A stretch of DNA of 64,000 nt from Taxillus chinensis (Eukaryota > Streptophyta > Magnoliopsida > Santalales > Loranthaceae): the NCBI GenBank assembly GCA_023512835.1, contig CM042089.1, forward strand, positions 13,531,759 to 13,595,758, written 5' to 3'. Below are positions 22,117-34,151 of this stretch, one piece after another (the stretch's first letter is position 1; every line of letters begins with the position of its first letter). The position numbers and the translations under genes are program-made. The notes beneath the pieces are model-generated. The model worked only from the letters and a program-made list of their open reading frames with translations. It did no database searches and had not been told where the DNA came from.

Positions 22117-24892
22117 TGTAAGATTCGAGTTTTTTTTAATAAAATAATAAATATTTATTATGTTATTTTATGTTTATAATTAAACTATTTTGATCATATA
22201 TTTAAAAAATATTATTTGATAGCGTGTATGATAATTATATTAATATTAATTAAATATTGCATAAGATTTACTTTTCATAAATAAATTACAATTTAAGAAA
22301 ATAAGTATGTTATTAAGTTTTCTAATGAGGTATTACGTTATTTTACCTAACTATATAATTATTTCAATTGTTTGTTTAATTATATTAAATAAATAGTTTC
22401 TTAGTTGACATGTTGAATCTAAATCAAATAAGATACAACTTTAAATTTATCACATCAAAATTTATTAAGAGTTGTAAAATACAAAATGTTCATTAATACT
22501 CCATGGCCAATAGTTATGCTTAAAAAGGATAGACTAGCGCAGTTCTGGAAGTCATCTTTGAAGATTTATAACTTTGTTTATGTAGCTCCAAACAACTTGA
22601 TATTTTTACAACGTTCTGAAAAGTTAGTTATATATCTTTGGTTAAAATTTTAGACTCATTGGATCATCCCATTAGGAGAAACAAATTAAACAGTGCACAA
22701 AGGTCTAGTAGCACGCCCAGAGTTTCTAGTCTCACTTCAAAACCCAATAACTTTTCATATACAAGTTCAATAGATTTGAAATTGGTCTCAAAATGTAGAT
22801 AATTAAGTTAGGAATCCATCTAAATTGGCATTATTTAATTTAATGAAGAATCTAGAAAGTTATAGTCAAAATAGTAGACTATGCACCCATGTGACTTTTG
22901 TGACCAAAAGAACCTTCAAAGTCAAACAAATCCAAAAAAATTCAAAATGGGGGAAACAAGGGGGCAACGTGGTAGATAATAATGGGATAAGAATCAAATG
23001 ATTTGAAAAAGGAGAAAATTAGGGAAGAAAATAAGGTATTAAGGACAAAAGTTTCACCTACCACACCTACCACTTACCACCACCCTTGCCTTATATAAGG
23101 AGTGTTTTGCCTCCCCTCTTATTGCATAAGTCCCTCAAGCCATACCATGAAATTTACCTATATAAAAATTCCCTTAAGCCCTCTTAACACCCCAAATACT
23201 CTACTCAAACCCTCTTTTGTTTTTGGTACTTACCAAGCGTCGAAGTTCTACGAAAGGTAATACTTGAGATTTTAAAATTTTGAAGTTACTTCTTATTTAT
23301 TATGTAGATTTATATGGTTAGTTTTACCACCTCACATATGTTATTTATATGGTTGGTTATATCACCTCGTATATACATGCATGGTTGGCATTGCCACCTT
23401 ATTTTAAAATATGTTATTCCATCATAGCATTTTCATTATATAGTTAAAGTAAAAAAATGAGAATATTGACTTAATGTTTCTTTTATTTTTACGGTTCTAG
23501 ATAGCGGAGGATCGTAAGGAACAACTTCCATAATGAATTCCCCCGACAATCACCCTTCTTCTTCCACAACCCCAATTGTTAATGCTTCAACCTCACAGCT
23601 ATCTCCATCCTTATCTCCTCTAGATCTTCCCTTTAGACCCATGTCTAATATCACCGCATGGTTAAGGTGGAAGACACGTAGGAAAAATAAGCTTATCGAA
23701 TGTCTTTTCCATTCACCCAATACAAAAAGTAAATCTTATTCAAAAACTCTCAAAGCATATAACATAGTTATTACACAACTCGAGGCTTACGATGCATGGG
23801 ATCGAAATAAGAGATGGAACAACAATAGAAGTGGGAACCCAAATTAATATTCAACCCCACAAGCATGGTATGCTTATTAAAAGATATAAGTTAAAGTATA
23901 ATATATATATAAAAAAGGAGATATGTGTGATATTGAACTTTTCAAGCATTAATGCTAATTTAGTGTTTTGATATTTTTAAGGTTTAGAATGCGGAGAACG
24001 ACAAACGGATTGTAAGGGTTTTTCTCATCTCATTTTTCTTTTTTATTATAGTCTATTTCCATGTTATTATTGTTGTAATATTTTTATGTTTCTTATTCTT
24101 CTATGTTGATTTTGTTGTTGAGAACATTAGTTTCATTTTAATCTCTTAATGATCTATTTAATTGATTGGGGTAGATAACCATTTTGATAATCGTGGTTAT
24201 CCTTGTTAGCCTTGAATGTTTTATTGAAATTCCATGCTATGTTTCATGTTATGTATGACCTCTTATGTTTGGACAAAGTAAGTTTATGATGGGTGGTTCC
24301 AGAAAGACCTCCAATGCATTGGGTAAAGAACATCACTGGAGAGTGTCAATCCAGCTGATAATATGTTATGTTATGATATGGTATCTAGGTAGTTAACCTG
24401 GATCATGATGTTATGATACGATGTCCAAACATAATCTTCCATGTTATGATTCCCTTGTGAAATGTTGATCATGTATGATGTGCAAATGTTATATGGTATT
24501 TCCTATGTTCGATATCTTCATGATTTTCCTTACCCACTTATATTTACCCTTACTGGGCTATTTGAGCTCGCCCTTTTTATGATTTCTTTTCCACCCCAGG
24601 TAATTAAAGGAATGGAGAAACTAGGATAAGGAGTCGAGAAGTGCTTGGAAATAAAGTTGTGTGAAATTTTAAAGATTTATTAAGTTTGTTTGCTCGTGTG
24701 CTTTATTATGTAATAATGGGTTAAGAACACTTAGTCTCTAAACCCCTAAACCTTAAAGATCTTGGATTGAAATTTGTAATAATGAATAGTTTGTTTGATG
24801 AAATAAGTAATAGATTGAAATTCATATAAAATTTGTATATTTAATTTCCGCTAACGCACCTGGTATGGAGGTCCAAATTTGGGGGCGTTACA
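22117..24892 (+). mobile_element. Family D solo LTR
   Basis: It runs TGTAAGATTCGAG to TTGGGGGCGTTACA, 2776 bp, with the duplication CCATC at 22112-22116 and 24893-24897. CCTTATATAAGG at 23089-23100 is a palindromic TATA box. CTTACTGGGCTATTTGAGCT (about 24549-24568) is a variant of the motif shared by the other families, followed by a C-rich tract ending CAGGTAA. No internal retroelement domains are present. Confidence 0.92.
23533..23847 (+). CDS. Small open frame inside LTR D (hypothetical, 104 aa)
   Basis: ATG 23533 lies about 430 bp downstream of the LTR TATA box, after an exon-like leader and a possible intron (a GGTAATAC donor-like site near 23256 and TTCTAG near 23500). The product starts Ser/Thr/Pro-rich (MNSPDNHPSSSTTP) and then turns basic, with the stretches WLRWKTRRKNK and DRNKRWNNN. 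No domain is recognised. It may be a chance open frame. An LTR-encoded leader peptide is possible but unsupported. Confidence 0.3.
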   Translation: MNSPDNHPSSSTTPIVNASTSQLSPSLSPLDLPFRPMSNITAWLRWKTRRKNKLIECLFHSPNTKSKSYSKTLKAYNIVITQLEAYDAWDRNKRWNNNRSGNPN

Positions 24893-27800
24893 CCATCATG
24901 TTATCATCGGAGCACACAACCTCCATCACACCCAGCGCAGTATCCATTCGTAGCAGCAATTGAGAGAGAGATTTGGAGAGAGATAATATGCTGAGCATTA
25001 AAGATCCGGATCGAGTTCAAGACTGAATATTCAATTCTCCACAGTTTATTTTTCTTAATTCTTCTATATTTTTGTTTCAAATTTCCAAACTGATTTGTGG
25101 TTTTTCTAACCCATGGAGGGGTAAGTATTTTATAATCGGTTTGATGTAACACTTTGGATGCTTGTTTTGAATCCATGTTTGAATATTTAATTTGGTAGTT
25201 TATGTACTACAAATTAATTTTCTACCTCATTGATTTTGTCAATTTAATATTTCGGTTAAGTATTAATTTAACATTTCATCATGTATTAATATTTTATTTG
25301 AGTGAAAAGATTTATTTCATAGGAAACAGAGTAATCTTTTAAGAATTAATTCATAATTATTCTAGTTGGAGTAAATTCATAATTTAATTGTATTCATGAT
25401 GTTTTGATGTAGTTAAATTATGAGGTCATAATTGGTCTAATTTATCTATTGGATAGTAATAAAAAACATTAAAGTGTGAAGTTAAACCGGTTACATTTTT
25501 GATTAATTAAATTTCTTAGTTAAGAATATTTGCTTTAATTAGTATTAATTTAATTTTACAATTTAAAAATCCACCAAATTTTATATTTATTCTTTTTCAT
25601 CAGTTTTTATTAAGCAAGTAATTAAATATGTTAAATTAAATTTTATAAGTTCTGTGGTAAAGATTGATCTAGGTTAAGCCACTAGTTATATTTAGTTTAA
25701 ATTTTATTTGAAGTACGTATGCGATAAATGCCCTTTTCATAAACCCTTTGCTCAAGGCACCCTGCTCGAGGCTCAGCTCAAGCTTACTCGACGCTACCTT
25801 CTGCTTGAAGCTCTGCTCAAGGCTAGCTCAACACTAAAGCCTTGAGCAGTGTTGAGCAGTTCTCCAGATGCGATCTATCGACTGCGTTCATCCTAGTTTC
25901 ATCCAGTAGCTCAGTTATAATAGTTAAATCCCTATTTCTAGGCATGCAAACACCCATGAAATGATCCTTTAACTACTTAGATGAGTTATCGGTAAAATTT
26001 AGCACAAACTTTACATTATTCATCAATTTCTAAGAAATCCCCAATTTACTTAAGGCTCACAATGATTTCTCAGAAATTTCCCTCTTATATGCATGTTAAG
26101 CTCAAAGAATAACAAACATGGAGTGAAAAATCAAGAGAACACCTACCTGGAATGGTTTCCGATCTAAGAAGCTCCAATTGCCTCCAAGTCGCCAAGGTTC
26201 CAAGCTCTCTTTAGCTCTCAAACGCACGAACGCGATAGTGTAATATGGAAGCTTCCTCTTTTCTCATCTATTTATATTATTTTCTATATTTCTTGATTAA
26301 AGACATTCAAAGTGATACTTGACCTCTCGGGGTCACGACTTTAAATAGAACTCAAATACAGTCAAAACGCTTGATATGACGAGCATATCACTATCCAAAT
26401 GTTTCTCAACCTAACTGGACGCTCAAACATGAGGTTAACAAACAAACCTTCGAAAAGTCAACCAATAAGCCTTTCAGATCCCCGGCCCGGAATTGGATCT
26501 AAATACTATCAAAATGCTCACATCAATGACTACATTATTGTTCAAATATTTTCAGCCGCCTAGGATGATTATCTCTCAGCTCTACCCAAATACGAGTCTT
26601 TCTCAGACAATTAATGATTTTCCTACATACAAGTGATTTGTCAAGTTGAAATACTAAATGTTCTATTGCATGCCTTTCTTATAATCATAGAATGAAATAT
26701 ATGCGACTTTAAAATGGTGGAAAGTACTATTACATGGGTTATCGGCGATTTCTAGATGTTAATCATGTGTTTCGAGGAGATAAAATTTTATTTTACGAAA
26801 CTAAAGAATATAAGCTAGCCCCTATAATGTTATCTGGGGATGATGTGTTAATGCAAATTGAAGGTACTCGTACTTATCCATGGAAAAGAAGATGTATTCT
26901 TTTCAACATACCTTATTGGAGGCATTATACATTTCATTATGAAATTGACTTTATGCATACTAAGCATAATGTTGTCAATAATATAATTGGTACATTGTTG
27001 AACCTTGAAACTACCAAGAATAACTTGAAGGCATGCTTAGACGTGAACTCCAAGTCGTGGGCATACAGAGTGAACTTCATCCTATTCAACATGAGAACAA
27101 ATTATATATTCATATGCTTGCTTTACAATGAGTAATACTAAGAAAACTAGCATGTTGATAGTATTAAAACATGTGAAAGTGCCATATGGATATGGCTCAA
27201 ATTTCTCATGTGATGTAAAATTGAAGAAAACAAAAATAATTAGGTTGAAAACTCATGATATAGATGTTTTGATACAACGATTGCTTCCAATAACATTGAG
27301 AGCTTCTTTACCAAATCATGTCATAGCTCCATTGATTAAATTGTGTGCCTATTTTAGAGTTGTATATTCAAAGGTTCTTGTGACAAATGAGAAATTGGAA
27401 TCTCAAATCATTGAAACTTTGTGCAAACTAGAACAAATATTTCCTCCATCATTTTTCGCTATAATGATGCCCCTTGTCATTCACTTGGCTATAAAGCTAA
27501 AGACTTGTGGACTTGTACATTATAGATGAATGTATTCTATAGAAAGGTTTAGTGCATGATATTTTATATTATATTAACAATTTTTTTTGTAACTAGTTGC
27601 AATTGTAGGTATCTTTTTCGTCTTAAATCATATGTTTGTAACAAAGCTCTTCCCGATGGCTCAATTGCAGGGGGATGACATAGTGAAAGAGTGTATGACA
27701 TTTTGTTCATGCTACTTAGACTCTATTGAGACAGCTTTTTACTCGGATGCAAGCACATCATTATGTATTGTTTAACAATGACAAAGTTCGGCCATTATTG

Positions 27801-28410
27801 GAGTATGTTTTCAAACCCTAAGCATGTTTTTAATCCAATATATTGTTATATATCACTAATAGGTTACACTCATTACTAGGATACATAAAGATTATCTAAA
27901 ACAGAAAAATCATCATATATGTATAAACAAAACTGACATACAAAAACAACATATGGAGACATTTTCTCGATAGGCTTTGTGATTACGTAAGAAGTTCTCA
28001 TTGTCCCATCACTTATTTATTTCATTAATATTTTATTATTACTTTATAATTTTATTTGTTTTGCTCAATTATAGGTTTTAATAGGAGATGTGAAGATTAG
28101 GGTTTAAGTGATGAAGTAAAAGCCCTAGCCAAACACAGAGTAGGAGATGGGAAGATTAGGGTTTAAGTGATTAGGCTTTGTGTATTTGCCAAACACGAAG
28201 TAGGAAAATTGAAGACTTAAGTGGTCGGTGATTTCAAATTTTGCACCAAGGCCTATGAAAAATACAAAAGAACACAAAACAAGGGAATTCGAGTTGTTGT
28301 TTAGAGAGGCTCAACATATTATGGAGTTTTAGTAGATATTATTGAGTTATACTACACTAAGGATGTGTGTCGTGTCTTATTCAAATGTGAATGGGTTTAT
28401 ATTAACTCTA

Positions 28411-29430
28411 CATGCTACATCTTCATCGTTGTGAAATCCATTTTTCTAAGTGGTGATTGTAGTACACAATTGTGCCCAAACCCAAGACACTGTTGTCATG
28501 GCAACAAATCAAATACCACAAGTTAAAAGTTCTTTTGTAGTGGACTGTTTGTCCCTTCCTTAAATGGGTACTAATGTACGATGACCCTTTAAAGCTATTA
28601 AGTTTAAAATCCAATTCTATTGTTGGGAATGGCAGTGCTATTGGCCTATTAGGTGGCACAAAACTTCATACAACCTTGCATAGTTGATCTTGGCCAAAAA
28701 GGCATGTCATGGCCTTTGTCTGAGCATGATATAGAGTAGGCCAGAGCTAAGTTCCTTGTTTCTTGTTCCATTATCCCTTTTATATTAAAAAATCATAGTT
28801 ATTATTTTAAATCAACAAGTTGAAATCTGATTGCAGCTATTTGTAGCCCTCTTAACTACAATAACTTACAATTTCAATGGATGGATGATCTTAGGCAGTG
28901 TTGAAGATGGTTGGCCTCTTTCTTATTGCTAATGTTTTTTTTAAGACTTGCTGTTGTGTACATATATATATTTATACTTCTTTTAAATCTTTTGTTTTGC
29001 TGTGTTTCAACATTTAATTAGCACTTATAATTTTTATGATGTCAATTCAAGAAATATAATTTATTTTGATTAGTGTACATTTTTTATGATGTCAACTAAC
29101 TTTTTTTTAAAAATTTCATTGAGTACCTAACTTATTGTTACAACTTCACGAGGAGTCATAACTGAAGCCTCTTTGTAGAATAGGTATTCATGCTTAAACA
29201 TCAATGTAAAAAATTAAAATTATTTTTTTATGTGAGTATGTATGAACACAATAACCAAAAGTTGGCTCTTGTTGGAATATTATAAATTTTGGATGTAATT
29301 GGAATATTTCGAATATTAATTTTAATTTCGAAGGGTAATTTCAAACTTCCAGTCATAGCCATTAAAAATACTGAATTCCCGATTATTCGCGGCGTTTTAG
29401 CCTTCTTAACACACTTCATGCCAAAACCTG
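28411..29430. other. Unassigned AT-rich stretch after the truncated transposase
   Basis: Similarity to CACTA-2 ends at about 28400 and a new sequence begins. An antisense open frame (28423-28659) has no recognisable motif. It may be transposon interior or a captured gene piece. Confidence 0.35.
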
Positions 29431-29434
29431 CACG

Positions 29435-29765
29435 AGGATCATCAGGTATCCAAGGTGGCGTTTACAAGGTCGCGGCGTTTCTTGAACGCTGCTATATATG
29501 TGTAAACGCCGCAACGGTAGCGGCGATCCTAAAATGCTGCCATTATAGCGTCATTTTGTAAACGTGGACTAAACGCCGCTGATATTGAGGCGTTTTTGTA
29601 AAATGCCACGGGAAACACCGCCTATGTTTATTTTCATTTGGTATGTTCAATCTGCGTGAGCGTTTTTTTAAAAGGACGCCATTTACGTTTACCGTACTGC
29701 CTCGGCGAGGCCGCGTTTTCGTCCAATGTTGAGGCGTTTCAGAAACGCCGCCTAGGTTCGAGTTT
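29435..29765. repeat. CACTA-like subterminal repeats
   Basis: Many copies of AACGCCGC/GCGGCGTTT occur in both directions, often paired as small inverted repeats (for example GGCGTTTCAGAAACGCCGCC near 29733). Such arrays bind the CACTA accessory protein near element ends. No CTTGTAGTG terminus follows. A diverged copy is at about 39610-39875. Confidence 0.65.
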
Positions 29766-30289
29766 CATGTAGTTATGTGGAGAGAATGTTACAGGAAAAG
29801 AAGAGGAAAAAAGGAGGTGAGGGGAACCGAGGAGACACTAAAAAAAAGGAGGGTGACTCCATGAATTGACAGAAAAAGGGAAAGAGAGCAAGAGAGAGGA
29901 GTATACGGTCGAGGTGAAACTCCACGAATTGAAGAAAGAAGAAGAAGAATTGACAATGAATTCTGCACGGTAGAAATTCTGTCGTGAATGCCTGGTGTTT
30001 GCGATGTTTATGTGTGAAGAAATCATGTGATAAATTTGGGCACCATTATCAAAACAAGATTCAGCACCATTATCTGTGCAACAAAATGAAGCTTCAACGG
30101 TTGTCTAGCAGCTTATCTAAGTTTCAATGATCCAGGCTGCTATCTTTCTATTTTAGCTCTGTCTAGGTTTGTTATCCTCTTAAAATCCTATCTGGGTCTG
30201 GTTTGTAGGTTTAGTGGGATGGGTTTTTCATCATGTGGTTTCCTTTGATGCAACATAATGATAGATAATCTCATGTATGAGAGAATGAT

Positions 30290-30700
30290 ATTGGACTGCT
30301 GCTCCTCAATCAGCCCTACTTTAGCAGTGTGTGTCAAAATATTCACTCCATCTGGCATGTCACGGTGAAGCTAAGAGTCCCTTCTTCCAAGCTCTTCTGC
30401 AACTCCATAACCAATGTACATTTTGGGGCCCATATTTGGTTTTAGAATATTCTGGGGCAATTTCACAGCAAGGTTGGGATACCAGACTTCGGATCTGTGT
30501 ATTCTTGAAAGGGCAGTGCACTGGTAAACTCATCACAGTGTCGTGGCAAAAATCCTCAAATTTATTATAAGGGGTAGCCAGGCCTTCAGCTTGACCATTT
30601 CAGGCCATTGCTCCATCCATTAATTTCTCATCCCACTCCTATAAATCTTCAATTGAAATTCATGGCACAAGGGAGTAGCATCCTCCACAATGTTCCGCCA
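30290..30700 (-). pseudogene. Fragment of KDM3/JMJ25-type JmjC histone demethylase
   Basis: Minus-strand reading gives WPEMVKLKAW (about 30578-30608), then, after a short frameshifted piece, [20 protein letters not shown] (about 30400-30465) running on into [13 protein letters not shown], a TAG, and LHRDMPDGVNILTH. These match the plant JMJ25-like demethylases around the start of the JmjC fold. The HxD pair that binds iron (H and D in LHRDM) is still legible. In the family these enzymes remove H3K9 methyl groups. At least one stop and one or more frameshifts exist and the rest of the gene is absent, so it is not functional. A decayed host gene or a fragment captured by a transposon are both possible. 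A second copy is at about 40440-40790. Confidence 0.8.
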
Positions 30701-30866
30701 GCCCATTGACTTCCTGGAAATATGCTAGGCTCTCAAATCTGTATCCTAAAACTGTATGCTAGCATCCTAAAAATGTATTTCATACCAGTTATCATCCTTC
30801 GTTGCAGAAAATGCACGTGCTAGACAACTTTCCACCACCTCTTACTTCTAGGATTTTCCAGAGGTG

Positions 30867-31125
30867 CAGCATTGCCCTCTCAGCCCAACAATCGCCCAAC
30901 TGGTTTTACTCGAGATGCAAACATGACGAATATTTTTCAATTTGGCCATCAGAGCCCCAACCTTGGCAATGCTCCATTGCCTATGCCAACTCCCAATGCT
31001 GCTTGTAGAAGCAGTCGTCACAAAGCACTCCAGGGAGTTCAGGTCAAACCCGAATCAATGAGTCCCTTTTCCATTGGTGGCCATGCCCAAGGATTGCAGG
31101 GCAATGGGCTAGGCGCAGGCCTTAG
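30867..31125 (+). pseudogene. Unidentified coding-like fragment
   Basis: The open frame from 30872 contains RPTGFTRDAN, IFQFGHQSPN and SPFSIGGHAQGLQGNGLGAG. The composition (Pro, Asn, Gln, Gly) is like the disordered part of a nuclear protein, and GC content is above that of the surroundings. I do not recognise the family. The copy 2 counterpart (about 40960-41200) is scrambled by indels. Confidence 0.35.
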
Positions 31126-31199
31126 ATATATAGATAGGGGAAGGTACCTTCGATGTATCGCTTCCTGTTTATGGCCACTCAACGTATCCAACTCTTGAA

Positions 31200-31690
31200 G
31201 GATGTTCTTTTAAATTGGGATTGGTCGGGGTATTGCAATTTATGGATTTTCCTCCCTTCAAAAAAAGTGAATGACGAGGAGTTTGTAAAAAGAGCTTTTT
31301 AGAATACAATAAAATAAAATGTTTTTTTAAAATTGAATTTTATACCGAAATGTTTAAAAAAAAAAAAAGTTTTTAACAAACCTTTAAAATTTTGATTTTA
31401 GTTGTTTCCATAAAGCCAAAAAAAACACTCAAAAATTCTTAAATCTTTGTTTCCCTTTTTCTTAAGCACTTAATTTTTTTAAACTACTTTTTCCTTTCTT
31501 GAAACCTTTTTCTTTAAATTATTTTGAAAAGAATTCTTTTTAAAAAACTCTTTCTTTTCTTTTTTTTTTACTCTTAAATTATCAAGGTTCTAAAATATAC
31601 CAACCTTTATTTCTCTTTTATCATTGTTCTTAAACTTAGTCTTTTAACAATTTCAAAAACCTTTCAATGATGATGTTGGAAGCTTAGAGC
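31200..31690. other. A/T homopolymer-rich stretch
   Basis: Runs of A and T with CTTTT/AAAAG words. Nothing else is seen. Confidence 0.7.
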
Positions 31691-31694
31691 ACAT

Positions 31695-32092
31695 TGTCAC
31701 GCCCCGAACACCGTAGTGCTGGCGGGTGTCTTTCAGGTGGCACAAGTACACGCTACTTGCTGAGGGGCAAGGTGGAAAGCATAGCTAGTGCGGACGGGAT
31801 AGACTCTATGGAAGTTCGTGCAAGAGATCGATGGAACCCCTTCGGACTTCAGACGTACTGACCCGATTAAATACAGGGAGTACGCTGCTAGTCTTGAACC
31901 TAACGATGAAGAGGATACTTGACCATCCATACACAAATTGGTCGGGAACTAAAGTCGTTCTCCTGATGAGCCCAATGCAGAGCGAAACCAGTTTACATGT
32001 GTCCCGATCGGTATGACTTACTCGAAGCATCCACCAAGGTGACCGAGTGTCGCACGGATGAAAACCTTAACCCGTGACAACGTGTTAGGTAT
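31695..32092 (-). mobile_element. LTR-end-like fragment
   Basis: TGTCACGCCCCGAACACCG at 31695 looks like the minus-strand 3' end of a gypsy LTR (compare 20081 and 52871), and the following ~390 bp are GC-richer than their flanks. No matching second end or target duplication was found. The copy 2 counterpart is about 41755-42140. Confidence 0.45.
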
Positions 32093-34050
32093 AAATTAAC
32101 TTTAACTAAAAAATTGCTAAAAGAAAGAAAATATCATCTGGCTCTTCAATGCTAAGTAAATTTGACAAAATCTATTCTCGCTCGCCAAATTTGATAAGGC
32201 AAACTAGATCGCTATACGTTATTTTATTATTATTTTATTTTTCTTCATTCCATTTGTATCACCTTTTCTTCTCTCCACATCTCCTATGCCTAACTATCCT
32301 CCTCCTCTTCCCATCTCTGATATGAGCTAGCCATGATCACTTCCATCAGATCTTCGCTAGTAGTCTCTCCGACTACTTGTTCGAGGACCTTGCTGACACC
32401 ACGGACGACTTCAATGACCAATTCAAAAAAGGTGGGAGTGCGACCATTTACAGGCAGTTTTTCCAGTGAGCCTACAAGTTGTTTGAGCAGGGAAGAAGGA
32501 AAGGATTTGAGTTAGACAATAAATTTTGAGCATAGAGGCTGGGTTTGATTTGAGCTCATGTTCTTCTTCAAAACCCATATCTCATAATAATGGATTTGGC
32601 ATAAGAGAATTAACCCTTTGCTTAGCTAGGCCTCTGTTCATCCGTTCTATAGGTCCATTTGCATTAAAATTTTATTCACCCATTTCATCTATTTTATTAT
32701 ATTAGTTTCAATCATTTTTTCTCTTATTTTCTTCTCCCTGAACACTTTTATTGGTTTTCTAATACTTTGCTATGTTTTTTCTACCTTAAACTTTCCTCAT
32801 GAGCGAGAAAGAATGAAACGATATGACAAACATATATAAAAATAATATTTTATTAAAATAGTTAAAAATATATTAAGCCATGTAACAAAAAAGAGAAGCC
32901 AAATGTTATGAAGTAAATTTTTTAGCTAAAATTTAACTAATAGGTAAATGCTCATAGAGCACTAGCATCAGTTACTCAATTGGTTTATCTAAATTTACAA
33001 TTTTAAACTACTTTTTACTTTCCTATACAAATATACATCACAACAAATTCCCTAAATCAAACTCTATATTATTAAAATAATATTTTGTATCACTTATTTT
33101 ATTTAATAATAATTTTTTATAATTTAATATGAAATAAAAGTTAATGTTATGGGAAACGTGAAAGAGAGAGGTAAGATAAAAAATTTAAATATAATTTTAT
33201 AATTGTAGGGAATAAATAATACTTCCCAATATATTGGGAAACACTGTAAAAATTTTAAAAAAAAAAATTAAATATAGAATATCTGCTTTGAGGGTGAGCT
33301 TATATAGAAAATCTAGTGCTTTTATAATATTATTATAAATGCTTAATACAAAGTTACCTAGGTATGTGATTTGTAGTCACATGAAAATCATTTCGGATGT
33401 CGTGTCAATTATTAAGTTATTAGTCAACTTCAAGTCCTCCTCGAAATCTGAAAACAAATTCAAAGGCTAAAACCTAGCCCTTAAAAAGGGGAAAAGAGCA
33501 GTAGCCAGTAGTGCAAATTGCGAAACAGTCACATGCTATAATTTATCTCTCCCCAGTCCCCCCGTCTCCCTCTCAACGTTGGCAAATACACATAATACAA
33601 TTTTTAAGAAACATGTCCTTAAATTTATCCGTGAGTCAAAGAACAAAAGACACAAATACAACAATCTGAGGGCCTGCTGATTGTTTTACATATATTATGT
33701 ACATGGTTGGATGTATTTTATGGCGTACACGCACGCGGATGAATATATAACAGCCAACGGCAGCCTTCACTCACTGTGTTAGTGGTAAAGATGGTACGTT
33801 TGACTCCACGAGTATTGACCAAAGGACGTGCACATCTTCATATTGGCAGGATTTGACATCTTTATACAGTACGTATAACCCCCTCCCTGTAAAATTGGTT
33901 ACAAAATGATGTTAGCATATGCGTACTTGCTCAAACAAAAACAAGCCTGTCGATTTTGTTTTGTAAGAAGTTTTAACTTTTAAAGCGGGAGCTGGATGAA
34001 ATTTATAAAGTGAAATTTCTGTTTAGCGTGAAGGAAATGTATGATTATTA
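32093..34050. other. Mostly unassigned sequence in copy 1
   Basis: AT-rich, without TE landmarks. About 32330-32510 encodes EDLADTTDDFNDQF in a short frame; the copy 2 version continues to 42560 (RWECDHLQKPKGAYKL). It may be a gene fragment but I do not recognise it. Confidence 0.4.
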
Positions 34051-34151
34051 ATACAGCACATACAGCCATTGCGCAAAGAAAAGTAAAGATGATGGAGATT
34101 GATACAATATTGGTAAAGCATTAATGACAACTAGGAGATACAGTATATTTT

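Larger units (their letters stand above)
19030..25735. mobile_element. Unclassified AT-rich insertion inside the family B LTR
   Basis: This block separates the two halves of the LTR and holds the hAT element and the family D LTR. Its own sequence (about 19030-19551, 22001-22111, 24898-25735) is AT-rich with no coding domain. TATTTAAG near 22101, a GA-rich stretch near 24965-24985 and a GT at an exon-like end near 25121 look like promoter-leader-intron structure. The exact borders, terminal repeats and target duplication could not be fixed. Alternatives are an old LTR or a large noncoding DNA transposon. Confidence 0.4.
17995..26605 (-). mobile_element. Family B solo LTR (minus strand) carrying further insertions
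   Basis: The element has the duplication GACAA at 17990-17994 and 26606-26610, and deleting the insert rejoins the transposase codons for TINDFP. Read on the minus strand, the LTR starts near 26605 (TGAGAAAGACTCGTATTTGG) and ends near 17995 as GGAATTCAGGAGTGTGATA, a decayed form of the usual GGGGCGTGACA. Family membership comes from similarity to 55825-60030 and 56147-57991. The LTR itself occupies about 17995-19030 and 25735-26605. About 6.7 kb of inserted sequence lies between. The right part (from 26073) is duplicated at 36292-36826. Confidence 0.88.
13438..28410 (+). mobile_element. CACTA-1 (En/Spm) transposon, 3' end not found
   Basis: The terminal inverted repeat CACTACAAGAAATATA starts at 13438, preceded by a possible 3-bp target ATG. 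It is cut after 16 bp by a family E solo LTR and resumes at 15376 with subterminal repeats built on GGCGTTTT/GCCAC (15376-15620). A 5' leader and intron-like AT-rich stretch (about 15660-16790) precede a TNP2-type transposase. At about 28400 the similarity to CACTA-2 stops inside the DUF4216 domain. No CTTGTAGTG right terminus is visible, so the right side is truncated or rearranged. Confidence 0.85.
16790..28410 (+). pseudogene. CACTA-1 TNP2-type transposase, split and decayed
   Basis: Pieces in order: an N-terminal transposase-associated segment (about 16880-17060, ending YDCWYHHGE); VFQMDGVT (about 17125); DLGLGHEK and SRWIQEDNEKK (17360-17510); the Transposase_21 core with LGLASDGFNPF, YPVILVLYNLPP and NIDVFLQTLMKELKKL (17705-17920); and FQLHASLMWTI to 17994. 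It resumes at 26611 with the codons for NDFP. Further on are a DUF4218 segment (about 27290-27530, including LCKLEQIFPPSFF) and the start of a DUF4216 segment (about 28300-28395, TYYGVLVDIIELYY). TNP2/TnpD-type proteins bind and cut CACTA ends. Stops and frameshifts are frequent. An 8611-bp LTR nest splits it at 17995-26605. Confidence 0.88.

Noticed and set aside
24893..24925. Primer-site-like TGTTATCATCGGAGCAC after LTR D, which would make D a 5' LTR
   Set aside because: The CCATC duplication on both sides shows that LTR D is a complete solo insertion and the following bases belong to its host. The match to a primer site is weak.
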